Numbered from the stretch's first letter, positions 1 through 6,920 are shown. The stretch is DNA of 7,780 bases from Moraxellaceae bacterium (GCA_002401525.1 NVTH01000021.1:19789-27568); one strand, 5' to 3'. Notes: a model not told the origin generated them from the letters alone. Numbers and translations: made by a program.

Positions 1-768
1 GACCGGGTGGTGGCGATGGGCGCGGCGATTCAGGCGGATATTTTAATTGGCAACCGGCCAGACAGTGAGATGCTGTTGTTGGACGTGCTGCCGCTTTCTT
101 TAGGCATTGAAACAGTGGGTGGTTTAGCGGAGAAAATTATTCCTCGTAATACCACTTTGCCAGTGTCGAGAGCGCAAGAATTTACCACCTATCAAGACGG
201 CCAAGTGCTGATGTCGATGCATGTGCTGCAGGGTGAGCGAGAAATGGTGCAGGACTGTCGTTCGCTAGCCAAATTCACGCTCAGAGACATTCCTTCGGCG
301 GTGGCTGGTGCAGTTAAAATTCGCGTTACTTTTCAAGTCGACGCAGACGGCTTGCTAACTGTCTCGGCTCAAGAGTTAAGTACTCAACAGCTTACTAAAG
401 TGGAAGTTAAACCCAGTTTTGGTTTAGAAGAAGTTGAAATTCGTCGCATGTTGCAAGAATCGTTTGCAAGTGCGGCTGAAGATGCGGTTGCACGAGCATT
501 GCGAGAAGCCCAAGTGGATGGGCAACGTTTGCTGGATGCATTAGACGCAGCAATCGCAGTAGATGGGAATTTGTTAACAGAGGACGAGGCGCAGGTTTTA
601 GGCGTCGAAATGGATGCGCTACGCGAGTTAGTGGCCAGTGAACAGAAGCTCGAAATTGAACGTGCCATCGCGCATTTGAATAAATCCAGTGAAGCCTTTG
701 CTGCGGCTCGCATGAATGCCAGCATCGAAGCTGCTTTGACTGGTAAGTCCATTGATTCCTTGGAGTAG
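1..768 (+). CDS. hscA: Fe-S assembly chaperone HscA, C-terminal part
   Basis: This is an Hsp70-family ATPase that, with its co-chaperone HscB, acts on the scaffold IscU to release nascent Fe-S clusters in the cytoplasm. The frame is open from the window's first base, so the start and most of the nucleotide-binding domain lie upstream; about 255 residues remain. Visible are the end of the ATPase domain (VVAMGAAIQADIL, residues 3-15 of the fragment), the Hsp70 interdomain linker (LLLDVLPLSLG, 25-35), the beta-sandwich substrate-binding domain (to about residue 140, with the HscA-like QGEREMVQDCRSLAKF stretch and QVDADGLL) and the helical lid. These segments follow E. coli HscA closely and separate it from DnaK. 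The stop at 766-768 is two bases before the fdx ATG. The call rests on remembered family sequence and on the isc neighbours. No frameshift is seen. Confidence 0.96.
   Translation, partial: DRVVAMGAAIQADILIGNRPDSEMLLLDVLPLSLGIETVGGLAEKIIPRNTTLPVSRAQEFTTYQDGQVLMSMHVLQGEREMVQDCRSLAKFTLRDIPSAVAGAVKIRVTFQVDADGLLTVSAQELSTQQLTKVEVKPSFGLEEVEIRRMLQESFASAAEDAVARALREAQVDGQRLLDALDAAIAVDGNLLTEDEAQVLGVEMDALRELVASEQKLEIERAIAHLNKSSEAFAAARMNASIEAALTGKSIDSLE
762..765 (+). promoter_or_regulatory. Ribosome binding site deciding the fdx start
   Basis: GGAG lies inside the last codons of hscA, five bases before the ATG at 771. It would be only two bases from the GTG at 768, which overlaps the hscA stop. The spacing therefore favours the ATG. 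Confidence 0.7.
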
Positions 769-770
769 TG

Positions 771-1109
771 ATGCCAAAAATTATCTTTTTGCCTAATCCC
801 GAACATTGCCCAGAAGGCGCGGTGGTTGAGGCAGAGAAAGGTGAGACCATTCTTGCCGCAGCCGCACGCATTGATATTGATATCGAGCATGCGTGTGAAA
901 TGTCCTGTGCTTGTACCACTTGCCATGTGGTGGTTCGAGAGGGGCTTGATTCCATGGAAGAGAGCGATGAGCTTGAAGACGACATGCTGGATAAGGCCTG
1001 GGGCCTAGAGCCCGATTCTCGATTGAGTTGCCAGGCTGTGGTGGCGGATGAGGACCTTGTGATAGAAATTCCGAAATACACGATTAACCAAGTTTCAGAA
1101 AAGCATTAG
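771..1109 (+). CDS. fdx: [2Fe-2S] ferredoxin of the isc system
   Basis: This small cytoplasmic electron carrier supplies electrons for Fe-S cluster assembly on IscU, working with IscS. The 112-residue product (E. coli Fdx is about the same length) has the adrenodoxin-type cluster ligands Cys42, Cys48, Cys51 and Cys87, at the same positions as in E. coli, plus the conserved non-ligand Cys46 in the ACEMSCACTTCH stretch. The C-terminal half contains EDDMLDKAWGLEPDSRLSCQ, typical of the isc type. I chose the ATG at 771, giving MPKIIFLP, rather than the overlapping GTG at 768. The ATG has a well-spaced GGAG and its N-terminus matches the family start. It follows hscA by two bases and must be cotranscribed with it, probably with translational coupling. 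In characterised relatives the operon is controlled by IscR upstream, outside this window. Confidence 0.97.
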   Translation: MPKIIFLPNPEHCPEGAVVEAEKGETILAAAARIDIDIEHACEMSCACTTCHVVVREGLDSMEESDELEDDMLDKAWGLEPDSRLSCQAVVADEDLVIEIPKYTINQVSEKH

Positions 1110-1203
1110 CGTTACAAAACAGCTTAATGCTGCAGCAGTGATCGATGCTGGTGTATTAGAGGTTGGTTTGTTAATAGTGGCGTGTGAATTATAGGAGAAG
1201 AAG

Positions 1204-1404
1204 ATGGGCTTAAAATGGACGGATGTGAACGACATCGCCATAGAGCTGTCTGAGCAGAAAGAGGGTGTGGATCCGCTGTCAGTGCGTTTTACTGACCTAC
1301 GAGAATGGGTGTTAGCGTTGCCTGATTTTGACGATTCGCCAGATCGCTGCGGAGAAAAAGTATTGGAGGCCATTCAAATGGCCTGGATTTCCGAATTAGA
1401 TTAA
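1204..1404 (+). CDS. iscX: Fe-S assembly protein IscX (YfhJ)
   Basis: IscX is a small acidic cytoplasmic protein that binds the cysteine desulfurase IscS, competes with the frataxin CyaY and modulates cluster assembly, perhaps as an iron-dependent adaptor. The product is 66 residues, the same as E. coli IscX. It shows the family hallmarks: GLKWTD at the N-terminus, D-P-x-x-VRFTDL in the middle (about residues 23-33), the acidic LPDFDDSP stretch and EKVLEAIQMAW near the end. The start has a clear AGGAG at 1193-1197, six bases upstream. It lies 94 bases after fdx, a wider gap than hscA-fdx, but is last in the isc cluster as expected. No terminator is evident in the gap, so cotranscription with fdx is likely. 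The gap contains a short CAGC/GCTG hairpin near 1121-1133, of unknown significance. Confidence 0.95.
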   Translation: MGLKWTDVNDIAIELSEQKEGVDPLSVRFTDLREWVLALPDFDDSPDRCGEKVLEAIQMAWISELD

Positions 1405-1702
1405 AACCCTGCTGTTCCGTACGCCGGCGACTATTATTAGGCCACTAAACTTGCGTATAATTGCGGCCCCCAACTGTTCTGGGCCCTTGTGCCGCACTGT
1501 TTTTAGCAGTGACTTGCAGGCCGATTTGCGGGTATATCCTAAGTTGTTGAATGAATGCGATTGAGCTATTCAATTCAATGGGTTTTGGGTTTTATAGGCA
1601 AGTGGATCCGGCTTAAAAGCGAACAGTAACTATCCTTTGCATTATTTTGCGCGTGAGTTTACACGTGAGATGGTGCTTTAAAAGAAATGATTGGAGTGAA
1701 TA
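1405..1702 (+). other. Intergenic leader between iscX and ndk
   Basis: These 298 bases hold no gene I can support. They carry an 8-base palindrome CGCCGGCG (1422-1429), a -10 box (1456-1461) and a 6-base inverted repeat TGCGGC/GCCGCA (1462-1467 with 1491-1496). Inside that repeat is CCCA/TGGG (1469-1472 with 1480-1483). Next come a small hairpin CACTG/CAGTG (1495-1499 with 1507-1511) and ATTGA/TCAAT. There is no T-run typical of an intrinsic terminator for the isc operon. The ndk Shine-Dalgarno GGAG is at 1693-1696. If transcription starts just after the -10 box, ndk has a leader of roughly 235 bases. Confidence 0.6.
1434..1461 (+). promoter_or_regulatory. Probable sigma-70 promoter for ndk
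   Basis: A perfect TATAAT at 1456-1461 lies 16 bases after a weak -35-like TTATTA (1434-1439, three of six consensus bases). The bases just downstream are very G/C-rich (GCGGCCCCC). G/C-rich discriminators are found at promoters of growth-rate and ppGpp-sensitive genes, so stringent control is possible but only inferred. The TATAAT is clear; the -35 is not. Confidence 0.5.
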
Positions 1703-2134
1703 ATGGCGATTGAACGTACTTTGTCGATCATCAAACCTGATGCAGTAGCAAAAAATGTAATTGGTGAAATTTACAGCCGTTTTGAAAAAGCCGGCTTGAA
1801 AGTGATTGCATCTAAAATGCTAAGTTTGGATGACGCCTTAGCTGGGGGATTTTACGCTGAGCATAAAGAGCGTTCTTTTTACCCTGACCTAATTGCGTTC
1901 ATGACCTCTGGGCCGGTAATGGTTCAAGTGCTCGAAGGGGAAAATGCAGTGTTATCGCACCGCGACCTAATGGGCGCCACTAACCCGAAAGATGCAGAAG
2001 CCGGTACTATACGGGCTGATTTCGCTGAGTCGATTGACGAGAATGCGGTACACGGTTCTGATTCTGCCGCTTCAGCGGAGCGAGAAATAGGCTATTTCTT
2101 CAAATCTGAAGAGCTATGCCCAAGAACTCGATAG
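1703..2134 (+). CDS. ndk: Nucleoside diphosphate kinase
   Basis: This cytoplasmic enzyme transfers the gamma phosphate of ATP to NDPs and dNDPs through a phosphohistidine intermediate, balancing the nucleoside triphosphate pools. The 143-residue product has the same length as E. coli Ndk and aligns end to end. Visible are the N-terminal strand with Lys11 ([15 protein letters not shown]), the helix region GFYAEHK, the [17 protein letters not shown] segment, [17 protein letters not shown], and the active-site block NAVHGSDS with the phosphorylated His117. The C-terminal EREIGYFF...EELCPRTR is the bacterial type. The ATG at 1703 has GGAG six bases upstream. It is probably transcribed from its own promoter within the iscX-ndk gap, although readthrough from isc is possible because no terminator is seen. 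Nothing is truncated or missing. Confidence 0.98.
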   Translation: MAIERTLSIIKPDAVAKNVIGEIYSRFEKAGLKVIASKMLSLDDALAGGFYAEHKERSFYPDLIAFMTSGPVMVQVLEGENAVLSHRDLMGATNPKDAEAGTIRADFAESIDENAVHGSDSAASAEREIGYFFKSEELCPRTR

Positions 2135-2136
2135 AC

Positions 2137-2152
2137 CTCATTTAAGAATGAG
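2137..2152 (+). other. Short inverted repeat after the ndk stop
   Basis: CTCATT (2137-2142) and AATGAG (2147-2152) form a perfect six-base stem with a four-base loop, starting two bases after the ndk stop. Only a short T-containing stretch (ATCTTTGG) follows, so it is at best a weak terminator or an mRNA 3'-end structure. Confidence 0.35.
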
Positions 2153-2162
2153 ATCTTTGGGG

Positions 2163-2192
2163 CGGCCTTGGACTTTGGATTGTTCAAGGCCG
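2163..2192 (+). other. Strong hairpin in the ndk-rlmN gap
   Basis: Bases 2163-2173 pair with 2182-2192 in an 11-base stem (one G-U pair) around an eight-base loop, built on CGGCCTTG/CAAGGCCG. A smaller stem-loop (2193-2212, AGC-CCG with CGG-GCT and one bulged base) follows directly. No T-run comes after, so this is not a canonical intrinsic terminator. It could be an mRNA-stabilising structure, an attenuator or one copy of a dispersed repeat. Confidence 0.5.
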
Positions 2193-2301
2193 AGCCCGTT
2201 GAGTTCGGTGCTAGACATTGACTGGCGTTCGATTTTTAAGTTGGCCTGCTGTACCAGTCGTTCCTTGTAGATGAAATGATTGAGTAGGTGAAAAAAGTTA
2301 A

Positions 2302-3474
2302 ATGTCTGTCGTTAATAGTGTGATTAATAGTGCCGATGCAGAAAAAGCGAATGTTGCAAAAACAGGCGCTGAAAAAGTAAATTTACTCGGTTTAGACAGC
2401 GAAGCAATGGAAGCATTTTTTCTCGGCATCGGGGAAAAAGCGTTTCGCGGCAATCAGATGATGAAGTGGATTCACCATCTTGGCCATTCTGATTTCTCTT
2501 TAATGACCAATTTCAGCAAATCACTGCGAACCCATTTGGCCGAAGTGGCTGAGATTCGACCTCCGAAGGTTGTCCATAAAGAATACTCTAAAGACGGAAC
2601 TCGCAAATGGGTGCTGGAGTTTACTAGCGGCGGGCGAGTCGAAACTGTTTTTATTCCGGATAAAAAACGCGGCACTCTCTGCGTTTCCTCTCAAATTGGT
2701 TGCTCATTAGATTGCACCTTTTGCTCCACAGGCAAGCAAGGGTTTCAGCGCGATCTTACCTCCGCTGAAATCATTGGCCAAGTTTGGATTGCACAAAACT
2801 CCTTTGGGCCGATTGAGAATGCGGGAGATCGACCCGTCACCAATGTGGTGATGATGGGAATGGGTGAGCCGCTGTTAAATTTCGACAATGTTGTCACTGC
2901 CATGAAAATTATGCTGGCAGATTTTGGCTACGGTATTTCAAAACGCCGGGTGACGCTAAGCACCTCTGGCGTAGTGCCGGCCATTGACCGGTTAAGCGAT
3001 CAAATTGATGTGTCCTTAGCCATCTCTCTGCATGCGCCGAACAATGCGCTACGAAATCAATTGGTGCCGATTAATAGAAAATTCCCGTTAGAAGAATTGC
3101 TCCCCGCTTGCCAGAGGTTTTTAGAAAAATTTGAATCCAATCGGCGTAGGATAACAATGGAGTATGTTATGTTGAGCGGCGTTAATGATTCGATCGAGCA
3201 TGCTCGAGAATTGGCGGAACTACTGCGCGATGTGCCGGTAAAAATAAACCTAATTCCGTTTAATCCGTTTCCCGGTTCTGAGTATCGGCGATCCTCCAAT
3301 AATGCAATTCGTCGTTTTCAGGCTTATCTGCAGGATGCAGGTTATATCGCCACGGTTCGATCCACCCGTGGCGATGATATAGACGCTGCGTGCGGCCAGT
3401 TGGTGGGCCAGGTGAACGATCGCACCAAACGCAGCGAGCGGTGGCAGAATAAGATCCAAGTGGACAATCAGTGA
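2302..3474 (+). CDS. rlmN: Dual-specificity 23S rRNA/tRNA adenine-C2 methyltransferase RlmN
   Basis: RlmN is a radical SAM enzyme that methylates C2 of A2503 in 23S rRNA and A37 in a subset of tRNAs; in E. coli this supports translational accuracy. The 390-residue product carries the CxxxCxxC 4Fe-4S motif (Cys134, Cys138, Cys141, in [16 protein letters not shown]), the preceding conserved Cys127, the SAM-binding [10 protein letters not shown] block (about 184-193), [31 protein letters not shown] and the catalytic Cys364 in [11 protein letters not shown]. Cys364 is the methyl-carrying residue equivalent to E. coli Cys355. The absence of a Cfr-like N-terminus and the chromosomal context favour RlmN over Cfr. 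The N-terminus is about nine residues longer than in E. coli and contains a small 12-base-period repeat (TTAATAGTG at 2312 and 2324). AGGTGA at 2286-2291 supports the start, with a rather long spacing of 10. Its Fe-S cluster presumably depends on the isc system at the left of the window. Confidence 0.97.
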   Translation: MSVVNSVINSADAEKANVAKTGAEKVNLLGLDSEAMEAFFLGIGEKAFRGNQMMKWIHHLGHSDFSLMTNFSKSLRTHLAEVAEIRPPKVVHKEYSKDGTRKWVLEFTSGGRVETVFIPDKKRGTLCVSSQIGCSLDCTFCSTGKQGFQRDLTSAEIIGQVWIAQNSFGPIENAGDRPVTNVVMMGMGEPLLNFDNVVTAMKIMLADFGYGISKRRVTLSTSGVVPAIDRLSDQIDVSLAISLHAPNNALRNQLVPINRKFPLEELLPACQRFLEKFESNRRRITMEYVMLSGVNDSIEHARELAELLRDVPVKINLIPFNPFPGSEYRRSSNNAIRRFQAYLQDAGYIATVRSTRGDDIDAACGQLVGQVNDRTKRSERWQNKIQVDNQ

Positions 3475-3592
3475 AGGCGCAGCCTGGTTTGGCAATTTAA
3501 AGCCCTAGCGTGTTCGATTAAAGGTGAGCTTATTAGCGTTGTTTATTAGTAACGTGCGATAGTCAATTTCTTTATTGTGAATGTAGCATTGC

Positions 3593-3597
3593 AGAGG
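3593..3597 (+). promoter_or_regulatory. Ribosome binding site deciding the pilF start
   Basis: AGAGG lies nine bases before the ATG at 3607. It falls downstream of the in-frame GTG at 3577, so it cannot serve that codon. The ATG at 3607 also gives a normal lipoprotein leader (MKKMQLRWSK). Confidence 0.6.
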
Positions 3598-3606
3598 TTT
3601 TTTTGG

Positions 3607-4437
3607 ATGAAAAAAATGCAACTACGGTGGTCAAAAACGTTGCTTCGCAGTGTCATTATTGTCGGCGTATTAATCTGTTTTGGGTGCTCGGTTTTAAATT
3701 CAGAAAAGGATAAGCCCGCCCCATTTTCTAGTAAAAATGCAACGGTGAAGAGAACCATCGATGTTGATAAAGCGGTTGCGGCAAGAGTGATGGCTGGCAG
3801 CGCTTACCTTGAAAGTGGAGACTTTGAGCGAGCTCACCGTCACCTTGATCGAGCTTTAGAGTTGGATCCTAACTCTTCCCAGGCTCACGGTGCCATTGCG
3901 CTGTTGTATCGGTTTGAGGGTGATGTAGAAAATGAAGAAAAACATTATAGCGAGGCCTTGAAGCTGGATCCTAAAAACTCCTCAGTGCGCCATAATTATG
4001 GTTCGTTTTTATGTGGGGTGGGCCGTTTTGATGAGGCCGCGGAAGCGTTTCGCCAGGTGGTTGCGGATTACCGATACGAGCGGCGGGGCCAGAGTTATGA
4101 AAATCTCGGGCGTTGCTTGTTGAAACAAGATAAAACGCTCGAGGCTGAAAAAGCCTTCGGTCATGCTTATCGGCTTAACAAAAATTTACCAAGGACTGTG
4201 CTGGCGTTGGCGGTTATTTATTATGACCTGGGTCGAAATCAAGACTCCCATCGTTTGCTTAGGCACTTTGAGACAATCGCTCAAACGACGCCCGAAAGTC
4301 TGTGGCTTGGGATTCGATTGGAGCGAATTTTTGGTGACTTGGATGCGTTGGCAAGTTATGAAATCGCATTGAAAAATATGTATCCCGGCTCTAATGAATA
4401 CGCCATGTATAACCGATCATCGGATCACCTACAATGA
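3607..4437 (+). CDS. pilF: Type IV pilus biogenesis/stability TPR lipoprotein PilF (PilW)
   Basis: PilF (PilW in Neisseria) is the outer-membrane pilotin that delivers and multimerises the secretin PilQ in type IV pilus assembly. From the ATG at 3607 it has 276 residues: a basic start, a hydrophobic segment (about 12-25) and a candidate lipidated Cys27. Then come about five or six tetratricopeptide repeats between residues 57 and 230 (for example ERAHRHLDRALELDPNS and HYSEALKLDPKNSSVRHNYG), and the family ending SLWLGIRLERIFGD ... YPGSNEY. The repeat layout and the rlmN-pilF-rodZ-ispG order both fit PilF. The lipobox is unusual: Cys24-Phe25-Gly26-Cys27 instead of the usual Leu-Ala/Ser-Gly/Ala-Cys. 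Ser at +2 is compatible with outer-membrane sorting. A longer form from the GTG at 3577 is possible but lacks a Shine-Dalgarno. No pilus structural genes are in view, so the pilus role rests on family and order. Confidence 0.88.
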   Translation: MKKMQLRWSKTLLRSVIIVGVLICFGCSVLNSEKDKPAPFSSKNATVKRTIDVDKAVAARVMAGSAYLESGDFERAHRHLDRALELDPNSSQAHGAIALLYRFEGDVENEEKHYSEALKLDPKNSSVRHNYGSFLCGVGRFDEAAEAFRQVVADYRYERRGQSYENLGRCLLKQDKTLEAEKAFGHAYRLNKNLPRTVLALAVIYYDLGRNQDSHRLLRHFETIAQTTPESLWLGIRLERIFGDLDALASYEIALKNMYPGSNEYAMYNRSSDHLQ

Positions 4438-4511
4438 AACATCAGTCAGCAAGCTCTCAGTTAACCAGCTCTCGGTTAAAAAGCGATAGTTTCACGAGCG
4501 CCCATGCTTAA
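4434..4511 (+). other. Possible 25-codon coupling ORF between pilF and rodZ
   Basis: An ATG at 4434 overlaps the pilF stop as ATGA and opens a 25-codon frame ending with TAA at 4509-4511, just past the rodZ ATG (4504) in a different frame. The encoded peptide is Ser-rich with a repeated SSQLT/SSRLK. There is no good Shine-Dalgarno of its own. It could carry ribosomes from pilF to the poorly marked rodZ start, or it could be chance. I do not know a homologue. Confidence 0.2.
4452..4479 (+). repeat. 15-base-period tandem repeat, two copies
   Basis: AGCTCTCAGTTAA (4452-4464) and AGCTCTCGGTTAA (4467-4479) match at 12 of 13 bases with a period of 15. This multiple of three keeps the 25-codon frame intact. 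In the rodZ frame each copy supplies a TAA stop (4462-4464 and 4477-4479), so no upstream rodZ start is possible. Confidence 0.75.
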
Positions 4512-5493
4512 GCGCCGATCTTCTGAGCTTGAGAATGCAGAGAGCCCCGATCAATTGGCATCGGTAGAGCTTCAATCTTCGGTTACTACCTCGGCAGAAA
4601 CCGCCTCAGCAGGGGTCGTTTCGCCCGGTACTATGCTGCGTGAAGCTCGGGAATCTCAGGGCTTGAGCGTTGAGGAGGTGGCCGAACGCCTTTATTTGAC
4701 GAAGTCTAAGGTTCAGAGTCTGGAGCAGGATGACTTCAAACGCATGTCTGAAGCGACGTTTATTCGCGGTTACATGAGATCTTATGCCAATTTACTAGGC
4801 CTGTCGGGTGACGTGGTTGCTCAGGCGTTTAATCAGTTGCATCTTGTGAACCGAAAAGTCCCTGTGAACCCGCACTATTTAGGCGTTGTGTCTGGCTCGG
4901 AGGGTTTATTGGTCGATGTTTCGGTCAAGCAGCAGGCCCATTGGGGGGACGCCAAAGTACGTTGGTTTACCTACGGTGTTGCGTTATTGCTTGGTTTAAT
5001 GGTGGTGTTCAATTGGGAACAGATTGAATACAAAGGGTTTATGGGCATGGGGTTTGAGAAAGTGGCCGTTGAAAGTGTCGATGGCTCCTTGATCGTAGAA
5101 GACCTTAATAGCACTGAGTCGAGCCTTCCTCCGTTGCATTTGTTGGGCGGCACTCTGAGCGATTTGCTGAATGAAGACCCGCCTCCTAGTCAGGCTGAGG
5201 CCAAGGATTACCCGCAAGAAATGCCTCAATACGAGCGCTTAGTGGATAATCAGGGCATATTTATGTCCTTTAGCGGAGAGTGCTGGGTGTCCATTAAGGA
5301 TCAGGACGATCAGGTGATTTTTGCCTCGTTAAAAAATGCCGGGGAAACCCTCGATATTAGCGGAATAGGCCCATTCAAAGTATTATTAGGCAATGCTCCG
5401 GTGGTGGAGCTAAAATACAACGGTCGAGCGGTAAATCTTAGGCCTTTCACTCGAAAACAGACACATACAGCGGTTGTCCGCCTTCACTCCTAG
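4504..5493 (+). CDS. rodZ: Cell-shape/cytoskeletal membrane protein RodZ
   Basis: RodZ is a bitopic inner-membrane protein that binds MreB in the cytoplasm and helps the elongasome keep a rod shape. The 329-residue product has an N-terminal Ser/Glu/Thr-rich stretch of about 40 residues and a helix-turn-helix domain (about 41-105, GTMLREARESQGLSVEEVAERL ... FIRGYMRSYANLLGL). One membrane segment follows (about 154-171, WFTYGVALLLGLMVVFNW), then a periplasmic linker (172-252) and a C-terminal DUF4115 domain (about 253-327, with GECWVSIKD and LKYNGRAVNLRPF). The N-terminal tail is longer than in E. coli, and the linker lacks the long Pro/Thr-rich run seen there. ATG 4504 is the first possible start after two in-frame stops, but its Shine-Dalgarno is weak (CGAG). 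A start at M44 would cut into the first HTH helix. It lies 66 bases after pilF and nine before ispG, so one transcript is likely. Confidence 0.92.
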   Translation: MLKRRSSELENAESPDQLASVELQSSVTTSAETASAGVVSPGTMLREARESQGLSVEEVAERLYLTKSKVQSLEQDDFKRMSEATFIRGYMRSYANLLGLSGDVVAQAFNQLHLVNRKVPVNPHYLGVVSGSEGLLVDVSVKQQAHWGDAKVRWFTYGVALLLGLMVVFNWEQIEYKGFMGMGFEKVAVESVDGSLIVEDLNSTESSLPPLHLLGGTLSDLLNEDPPPSQAEAKDYPQEMPQYERLVDNQGIFMSFSGECWVSIKDQDDQVIFASLKNAGETLDISGIGPFKVLLGNAPVVELKYNGRAVNLRPFTRKQTHTAVVRLHS

Positions 5494-5502
5494 TAGTTCA
5501 TC

Positions 5503-6627
5503 ATGTTTAACGAAAATCCGATAAAAAGACGAAAGACCCGCCAAGTAATGGTTGGCAATGTACCTGTTGGGGGCGATGCGCCTATTGCTGTGCAAAGCAT
5601 GACCAACACCGAAACTTGTGATGTGGACGCGACAGTGGCGCAGATACGAGGCCTTGAAGATGCGGGCGTAGATATCGTAAGAGTGTCGGTGCCATCGATG
5701 GAGGCCGCCGAGGCGTTTGCTAAAATTCGCGCCCAAGCCAACGTGCCCCTGATTGCTGATATTCACTTCGATTATAAAATTGCCCTGGCGGTTGCCGAGC
5801 TAGGGGTGGATTGTTTACGCATTAACCCCGGTAATATCGGCAAAGAGGCTCGAGTCAAAGAAGTCGTCGCTGCCGCACGGGATAAAAATATTCCCATCCG
5901 AATTGGTGTGAATGCAGGTTCATTAGAGAAAGACCTGCAGCGCAAATACGGTGAACCCACGCCTGAGGCGCTGGTGGAATCTGCCATGCGCCATATCGAT
6001 ATATTGGACCGTCTAGATTTTCAAAATTACAAACTTAGCCTTAAAGCCTCCAACGTATTTATGACCGTGGCGGCGTATCGTTTGATAGCCGATCAAATTG
6101 ATCAGCCGCTGCATTTAGGCGTTACCGAGGCCGGTGTGTTCCGTTCTGGGACCGTGAAGTCTTCCATCGCTTTGGGTGCGCTGCTGATGGAAGGCATTGG
6201 CGATACGATTCGGATTTCTTTGGCTGCGGATCCTGTGGAAGAAGTTAAAGTGGGCTTTGATATTCTGAAAAGCCTTCAGCTGCGTAAAAAAGGCGTCAAC
6301 ATCATTGCCTGCCCGAGTTGCTCGCGACAAAACTTTGATGTGATTAAAGTAGTCAATGCCTTAGAGGCTCGTTTGGAAGACATTAAAGAAAGCATCGATG
6401 TTGCCGTCATTGGTTGCATCGTTAATGGCCCAGGGGAAGCCAAAGAGGCGGACGTGGGATTAGCAGGAGGAAGCCCTGCCAACCTAGCCTATCGCGATGG
6501 AGAGAAGAGCCACAAAATTAGTAACGAGGATTTACTCGACGAACTAGAAAAAATGGCGCGTGCAAAGGTCGCTGAAATTCAGCAAAAGAGCAATGATGAT
6601 AATATGATCGTGCGCAGTCCTGGCTAG
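5503..6627 (+). CDS. ispG: (E)-4-hydroxy-3-methylbut-2-enyl-diphosphate synthase IspG (GcpE)
   Basis: IspG converts 2-C-methyl-D-erythritol 2,4-cyclodiphosphate to HMBPP, the penultimate step of the MEP isoprenoid pathway, using a 4Fe-4S cluster in the cytoplasm. The 374-residue product (E. coli: 372) has an N-terminal TIM-barrel part ([53 protein letters not shown]) and a C-terminal cluster domain. Cluster ligands Cys270, Cys273 (ACPSCSRQ) and Cys305, plus Glu312 ([10 protein letters not shown]), are at the same numbers as in E. coli. It is the short two-domain bacterial form without the plant-type insert. The ATG is nine bases after the rodZ stop and no purine-rich Shine-Dalgarno precedes it, so translation probably depends on coupling to rodZ. 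The rodZ-ispG pairing is common in gammaproteobacteria. Its cluster presumably comes from the isc machinery encoded at the left of the window. Confidence 0.97.
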   Translation: MFNENPIKRRKTRQVMVGNVPVGGDAPIAVQSMTNTETCDVDATVAQIRGLEDAGVDIVRVSVPSMEAAEAFAKIRAQANVPLIADIHFDYKIALAVAELGVDCLRINPGNIGKEARVKEVVAAARDKNIPIRIGVNAGSLEKDLQRKYGEPTPEALVESAMRHIDILDRLDFQNYKLSLKASNVFMTVAAYRLIADQIDQPLHLGVTEAGVFRSGTVKSSIALGALLMEGIGDTIRISLAADPVEEVKVGFDILKSLQLRKKGVNIIACPSCSRQNFDVIKVVNALEARLEDIKESIDVAVIGCIVNGPGEAKEADVGLAGGSPANLAYRDGEKSHKISNEDLLDELEKMARAKVAEIQQKSNDDNMIVRSPG

Positions 6628-6758
6628 TTGCTTATTATTTCATGGTTCAGGTTTATCTAAAGCAATGCGGCAGATGAATCCGTTTCGAAAATGCGCAGCA
6701 AGTCTTTATTTCCATCGCTACCCTAAAATTTTCAAAGCACGGTCACTTTACAGAGCCT

Positions 6759-6786
6759 TTTTTTCGCAGTCATTTTTTCGTGGTCA
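6759..6786 (+). repeat. 14-base tandem repeat, two copies
   Basis: TTTTTTCGCAGTCA (6759-6772) is followed directly by TTTTTTCGTGGTCA (6773-6786), with 12 of 14 bases identical. A partial echo, GGTCA, appears earlier at 6741-6745. The function is unknown: it could be slippage in an AT-rich spacer or a pair of protein-binding half-sites. Confidence 0.7.
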
Positions 6787-6863
6787 TTGTTAAATCACAG
6801 CACTCATTTTAGTAACAGTAATTTTTAATCTGCATTAATTCATTATCGCGTAATAGTTTATTT

Positions 6864-6892
6864 TTGCGTTGCACATTAGTTATTCATAACAT
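6864..6892 (+). promoter_or_regulatory. Weak candidate promoter for hisS
   Basis: TTGCGT (6864-6869) and TAACAT (6887-6892) are separated by exactly 17 bases, with AT-rich DNA upstream. The boxes match consensus at three of six and four of six positions. The 300-base gap before hisS makes a promoter here likely, but its exact position is uncertain. Confidence 0.25.
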
Positions 6893-6913
6893 GCTGAAAG
6901 TTAGCACTATTGT

Positions 6914-6920
6914 AAAGAGG
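6914..6920 (+). promoter_or_regulatory. Ribosome binding site for the TTG start of hisS
   Basis: AAAGAGG stands seven bases before the TTG at 6928. No ATG or GTG near this spacing is in frame, and the next in-frame ATG (6958) would cut the conserved [10 protein letters not shown] start. The site therefore decides for TTG. Confidence 0.75.

Noticed and set aside
768..773. GTG at 768 as the fdx start, overlapping the hscA stop
   Set aside because: Its spacing to GGAG is only two bases, and the ATG at 771 gives the family N-terminus MPKI.
384..1081. Long minus-strand open frames across hscA and fdx
   Set aside because: They are antisense shadows of well-supported genes, with low-complexity Ser-rich translations.
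1551..1616. 21-codon ORF in the ndk leader
   Set aside because: It has no Shine-Dalgarno, is short and shows no recognisable product; a leader peptide cannot be supported.
2218..2240. TTGACT at 2218 as a -35 box for rlmN
   Set aside because: No acceptable -10 box lies 16-18 bases downstream; the only TA-rich stretch is about 11 bases away.
2302..3474. Cfr-type antibiotic resistance methyltransferase instead of RlmN
   Set aside because: The overall sequence, length and chromosomal neighbours match RlmN, and no mobile element is nearby.
3577..3606. GTG at 3577 as the pilF start, adding ten residues
   Set aside because: No Shine-Dalgarno precedes it, the AGAGG lies downstream of it, and the extra residues would spoil the lipoprotein leader.
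6674..6793. 39-codon ORF rich in basic and aromatic residues in the ispG-hisS gap
   Set aside because: It has no ribosome binding site and no recognised family. Its Phe-Phe pairs come from the T-run tandem repeat, so it is probably chance.
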